A DNA stretch of 10,193 nucleotides from an uncultured Prevotella sp. (GTDB taxonomy: Bacteria > Bacteroidota > Bacteroidia > Bacteroidales > Bacteroidaceae), in contig UQJC01000061.1 in assembly GCA_900541335.1 (NCBI GenBank), forward strand, positions 1 through 10,193. The letters are read 5' to 3'. This document shows, piece by piece, positions 7,267 through 10,193 of the stretch. Every line of letters begins with the position of its first letter. The stretch's first letter is position 1. A program made the translations under genes and the position numbers. The notes beneath the pieces are model-generated. The model saw only the letters and a program-made list of their open reading frames with translations, made no database searches and had not been told where the DNA came from.

Positions 7267-7401
7267 CTGTCGTTTGAGGATGAAGAATAAGGAAATTATA
7301 CGAAGAGAGAACCCGACAGGATTGAACAGCGAGCGGCCGAGCGAGGGGACTGTGACATCCATCCCACTGCTCACCAAGCGTGCTGCTGATTGCGTCCTGT
7401 C

Positions 7402-8355
7402 TTAATTAACTACGCTCTTGGGCGTTCCGTTAAGGAAACCCTCGATGTTATCCTTCAGTATGGCCAAAATACGCTGACGCGCTTCGGGAGTATTCCAGCC
7501 AATATGAGGAGTAACCCATGCACGCGGTGCCTGGAACAGGGGACAATCAGCCTGCGGGGGTTCCTGTTGCAACACGTCTGTACAGTATGCACCCAACTTA
7601 CCTGCTTGCAAAGCCTGTGCTACATCAGCTTCGTTGATCAAGGCACCACGCGCCGTATTGATTAAGATGAGGTGAGGGTTGGACTGTGCAAGTAACTCGG
7701 CATTGACAAAGCCTCGATTAGCCTCATTGAGCGGACAGTTCAGACTCACAACGTCACAAGTTGCGAAAGCCTCAGCCAAACTCAACTTTGTCACATCTGC
7801 GGGAAGTTCCTCCTGCGACTTGCTGCTCACGGCATAAAGCTTCATACCCAAGGCACGAAGTATGTCGGCTATAGCTTGTCCGATGTTGCCAAATCCGACA
7901 ATGGCTGCCCGCTTACCGACCAATTCGAGTCGGGGATGCAACGTGTAGCAAAAGTCACTGCGACGTGCCCATTCTCCCTGGCGGTTGAGTTCTGCATAGG
8001 TGCCGACACTGTCGGCTACTTCCAATAGCAACGAGACCGCCATTTGTGCCACCGCACGGCTTGAATAGCCGGCACAGTTACACACGGTAACTCCGTGAGC
8101 GCGGGCGGCCTGAATGTCTACACGGTCATAGCCCGTAGCTGCCACACAGACTAACTTCAACTGAGGCAGGGCTTCAAAGTGTGCCGCAGTCAGTGGCGTC
8201 TTATTGACGATAATAACCTCGGCATCGCGTGCGCGGTCTATGACTTCGTCGGCATCTGTACGGTCGTAAACAGTCAGTTTACCTAATGCTTCCAGACTAT
8301 CCCAAGTGAGGTCGCCCGGATTGATGGTATAGCCATCGAGAAATGCTATATTCAT
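7402..8355 (-). CDS. D-2-hydroxyacid dehydrogenase, glycerate dehydrogenase (hydroxypyruvate reductase) type
   Basis: The 317-residue product has the usual length of cytoplasmic NAD(P)-dependent D-2-hydroxyacid dehydrogenases, which interconvert 2-keto acids such as hydroxypyruvate or glyoxylate with the D-hydroxy acids. The Rossmann signature is VGFGNIGQAIA (153-163). The catalytic trio is in place with normal spacing: Arg236 in NTARG, Glu265 in QQEPP and His284 in TPHIGW. At the end of the second cofactor-domain strand (about 173-180) the sequence is AVSSKSQ, lacking the Asp that usually selects NAD, so NADP use is possible. The overall pattern fits glycerate dehydrogenase (HprA-like) better than PGDH, which has a longer C-terminus. 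ATG at 8355 is preferred; a TTG 14 codons upstream would add non-conserved residues made from a repeat-like leader. It follows the plug-family gene by 83 nt. Exact substrate is not determined. Confidence 0.9.
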   Translation of the reverse strand: MNIAFLDGYTINPGDLTWDSLEALGKLTVYDRTDADEVIDRARDAEVIIVNKTPLTAAHFEALPQLKLVCVAATGYDRVDIQAARAHGVTVCNCAGYSSRAVAQMAVSLLLEVADSVGTYAELNRQGEWARRSDFCYTLHPRLELVGKRAAIVGFGNIGQAIADILRALGMKLYAVSSKSQEELPADVTKLSLAEAFATCDVVSLNCPLNEANRGFVNAELLAQSNPHLILINTARGALINEADVAQALQAGKLGAYCTDVLQQEPPQADCPLFQAPRAWVTPHIGWNTPEARQRILAILKDNIEGFLNGTPKSVVN

Positions 8356-8357
8356 GA

Positions 8358-8402
8358 GATGAGAAGTTTTGAAGTTGATGAATTCAGAAGTTGACAAGTT
8401 AA
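8358..8402 (-). repeat. AACTTC-rich short repeats in the dehydrogenase leader
   Basis: Read on the minus strand, the 45 nt before the ATG at 8355 contain four spaced copies of AACTT(C), in the form AACTTG, AACTTC, AACTTC, AACTTC. Such low-complexity 'AACTTC' leaders are common between Bacteroidota genes in my recollection. I see no known function for it; it makes upstream start codons in this stretch unlikely. Confidence 0.45.
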
Positions 8403-8438
8403 GCGGTCACGTTGGGACATCGCCTCAACTCGCGTTAC

Positions 8439-9707
8439 TCACTGCTTACGGTAGATAGGCGAAACACAGCCGACCAACTGCCAATAGCGGCCCCCCGAGG
8501 GACAATAGTATACGAGCACTCCGTATTCATTCTCCGTTTGGTAGAAATCGCCTTCTACAGGTGCCGTCTGCCCTAAGTCGGGTTGCGACTCGTCGGTTGC
8601 CAAATAGAGGTAATTATAATATCCCTGCTTCATCAGTACCGACAGCTCGTAAACATTGTTTTCTGGATTGAACTTCATGCGGTATCCTGGCGCGAGCCCC
8701 TGGGTTGCCCACCGCCCGTTGACATAACATGCTCTGCCCTGCTGAGGCAAGACGTCGAGCGTAAAATGTGTCACGACATAATCGGCCTCTGTATCGGGAT
8801 TGCCCGCTCCTTCACAACGCACAAGGCTCAATCCGTCGCGGTCTTCGTCGTAGAGGTAGTTGCGACGTTTCGTGTCGGGTACGAGCGTATAGTGATAATA
8901 TGGGTCGAACCAACGCATGCTCAGTCCGTGCATACCGGGATAACGCGTCGAGAGCATTTCCATCTTACGGTACTCGTTGCCTGCTTTAAATATCAGCTGA
9001 CGGCAATGTTCCCACTTCAGGAGGTTACCGTCCTGTGCCGTAAAGGGCGGATTGATTACCGCGTTGTCCCATCGGCGGTTTTGCATCACGAGTGTTTTCA
9101 CTTCGCTGCCCGCATCGCGCAACAGGAGGTTACCACAATCTACTTCGAGCGACAGTTGCTGGTGCGCCCCGTTCCAGTCCACCTCTGTATTGGTGGAACA
9201 CGTCGGGCGGATGCCTACTTTCTTCTCGACTACGCCGAAGTATGTCTGCAACACATCGACCTCATCACCATCCTCGTTTTCGGTGCGGACAGTCAGGCGG
9301 TAGTTACCCGAGAGCAAGGGACGCATCTGCGCATTGGGCAAGGTGAAACGATAGTGCGTATATTGCACCGTGGTGTTGAAGCTGGGTTCATAGTCCTCGA
9401 TGACTCCTTCTTCGGCGGCCGCACTTACGTAATCGCTCTCAAAGAGACTCTCTGTAGGCTTTCCCTCGAAGTCACAATGCTCAATGCGGTACGTGTAACG
9501 TCGATACTCGTGCGTAAGTTCGTCAAACGACACCTCCAGTTGCTCCCCACTGTTCAGCTGAATGATGGGCATGCGTTCCGCATCACCGTCAACCCGCATA
9601 CGCAGGGTATGCAGGCTGGGATCCAAGTAAGTGGTTTTACCTGGCTGTGCGGTTAGGGAGAGGCCGTAGAACAAACTCCCCAGAAGGATGGTCAATCTTG
9701 GATACAT
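8439..9707 (-). CDS. DUF5103 / type IX secretion system plug-family protein
   Basis: The 422-residue product starts with a signal peptide (hydrophobic about 5-18, likely cut near LTA-Q at 20/21), so it is exported to the periplasm or outer membrane. Family hallmarks are visible: the DFEGKPTESLFESDY region (79-93), SFNTTVQYTHYRFTLPN (109-125), SGNYRL (133-138) and VMQNRRWDNAV (208-218). The family is known as the T9SS 'plug', which closes the SprA/Sov translocon pore from the periplasmic side when the channel is not engaged with substrate. The rest looks beta-rich with many Tyr and Arg residues, typical of the family. It follows the fucosidase stop by only 27 nt and precedes the dehydrogenase by 83 nt, so it may share a transcript with either. 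No other T9SS gene is in the window, which is normal because these genes are scattered. ATG at 9707 is the start that provides the signal peptide. Confidence 0.88.
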   Translation of the reverse strand: MYPRLTILLGSLFYGLSLTAQPGKTTYLDPSLHTLRMRVDGDAERMPIIQLNSGEQLEVSFDELTHEYRRYTYRIEHCDFEGKPTESLFESDYVSAAAEEGVIEDYEPSFNTTVQYTHYRFTLPNAQMRPLLSGNYRLTVRTENEDGDEVDVLQTYFGVVEKKVGIRPTCSTNTEVDWNGAHQQLSLEVDCGNLLLRDAGSEVKTLVMQNRRWDNAVINPPFTAQDGNLLKWEHCRQLIFKAGNEYRKMEMLSTRYPGMHGLSMRWFDPYYHYTLVPDTKRRNYLYDEDRDGLSLVRCEGAGNPDTEADYVVTHFTLDVLPQQGRACYVNGRWATQGLAPGYRMKFNPENNVYELSVLMKQGYYNYLYLATDESQPDLGQTAPVEGDFYQTENEYGVLVYYCPSGGRYWQLVGCVSPIYRKQ

Positions 9708-9734
9708 AAATGTGTGCTTGTAGATAACAGGCGG

Positions 9735-10193
9735 TTAGGGTTGAACCTTGATTACATAATCCACCTCGTCAGCTTTCATATCAGGAATGGAAATCGTAAG
9801 TGTGCCCGCCTTCTTGTTGCGCTTGTAGTCGAGCTTCAAGCCACTGGTCAATGAGCTCACTGATTTTACTTTTCCCTTCCAGGAAACAGTGACAGATTGT
9901 TGCGGAGTCTGTGTCAGCAAGTGCAAATAGAGCGCATCGGTCTTGCGGCTGCGCGTGCTGACAATGCTGTCACCTTGCGCCACTTCACCTGCAACAGTTG
10001 CATAGATACTTTCACCCGCTGGACCATTGAGCCACTTACCCATTTCGGCCAAACGCTCCATGGCAAGGGCTGGGAGCTCACCGTTGGGTTGCGGACCGAT
10101 GTTGAGCAAGAGGTTGGCTCCCTTGCCCGAAGTACGTACCAAGAGGCGAAGCAAGTCACGAGTAGACTTATAGTTTTGGTCTTTCACCCGATA
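9735..10193 (-). CDS. Alpha-L-fucosidase (GH29), C-terminal part (runs off the right edge)
   Basis: 152 codons are visible up to the stop at 9735; the N-terminal catalytic part lies beyond the window. The visible start of the frame has the end of the GH29 barrel: DLLRLLVRTSGKGANLLL followed by NIGP (NLLLNIGP at 27-34 of the visible part), then GELP, WLN and GESIYAT, all in family order. The remaining stretch (about 70 onward) is the C-terminal beta-sandwich domain. GH29 enzymes remove alpha-L-fucose from glycans by a retaining mechanism; in gut and oral Bacteroidota they are exported and act on host or plant fucosylated glycans. A signal peptide cannot be checked. The GTG at 10187 is internal and not the start. 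The plug-family gene follows 27 nt downstream, so read-through is likely. Confidence 0.9.
   Translation of the reverse strand, partial: YRVKDQNYKSTRDLLRLLVRTSGKGANLLLNIGPQPNGELPALAMERLAEMGKWLNGPAGESIYATVAGEVAQGDSIVSTRSRKTDALYLHLLTQTPQQSVTVSWKGKVKSVSSLTSGLKLDYKRNKKAGTLTISIPDMKADEVDYVIKVQP

Noticed and set aside
7267..7377. N-terminal extension of the TRIC-family gene to 7377
   Set aside because: The added 37 residues are not typical of the family, which begins at the first membrane helix; ATG at 7266 gives the normal length.
8356..8397. Longer start (TTG at 8397) for the hydroxyacid dehydrogenase
   Set aside because: The extra 14 residues are encoded by the AACTTC-repeat leader, while the ATG at 8355 begins exactly where the family's first strand starts.
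8583..9656. A 357-codon open frame on the plus strand opposite the plug-family gene
   Set aside because: It is antisense to a gene with a signal peptide and clear family motifs; its own translation shows no recognisable domain and is rich in residues expected from reading a coding strand backwards.

Overview
The window looks like chromosomal DNA from a Bacteroidota bacterium, most likely of the order Bacteroidales (genus not resolved). Support comes from a type IX secretion plug-family gene (DUF5103), a GH29 alpha-L-fucosidase, almost no Shine-Dalgarno sequences before the start codons, and a TATATTTG box matching the Bacteroides -7 consensus TAnnTTTG. Every gene I can support lies on the minus strand, so the window is transcribed right to left.

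Right part (10193 to about 6553): the C-terminal third of a GH29 fucosidase, then a DUF5103/T9SS plug-like secreted protein 27 nt later, then a D-2-hydroxyacid dehydrogenase of the glycerate dehydrogenase type, then a TRIC/UPF0126 membrane protein closed by a clear intrinsic terminator (6553-6590). These look like metabolic, envelope and housekeeping genes. Next comes hemW (6394-5261), a radical SAM heme chaperone that was often misnamed an oxygen-independent coproporphyrinogen oxidase.

Left part (5167 to 1): a 514-base stretch between hemW and the next large gene holds a promoter-like box, several potential hairpins, a possible 57-residue membrane peptide and a strong hairpin directly after that peptide's stop. 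It is followed by a 1299-residue acidic protein that strings together two TPR modules and at least three domains resembling DUF families (an FWNWF/YIDL-type region, DUF4261-like, DUF7832-like, DUF4253-like). After it come an 84-residue two-helix membrane protein resembling Imm17 and the start of another membrane protein. A 17-pair hairpin, base-paired throughout only in the minus-strand RNA, sits between the giant gene and the Imm17-like gene.

The left part is the most interesting. I read it as a candidate orphan 'polyimmunity' operon: fused intracellular protection-type domains plus a membrane immunity-like protein, with no toxin gene visible. The family names are from memory of motifs and the immunity role is inference. 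The remaining genes are ordinary for the group.
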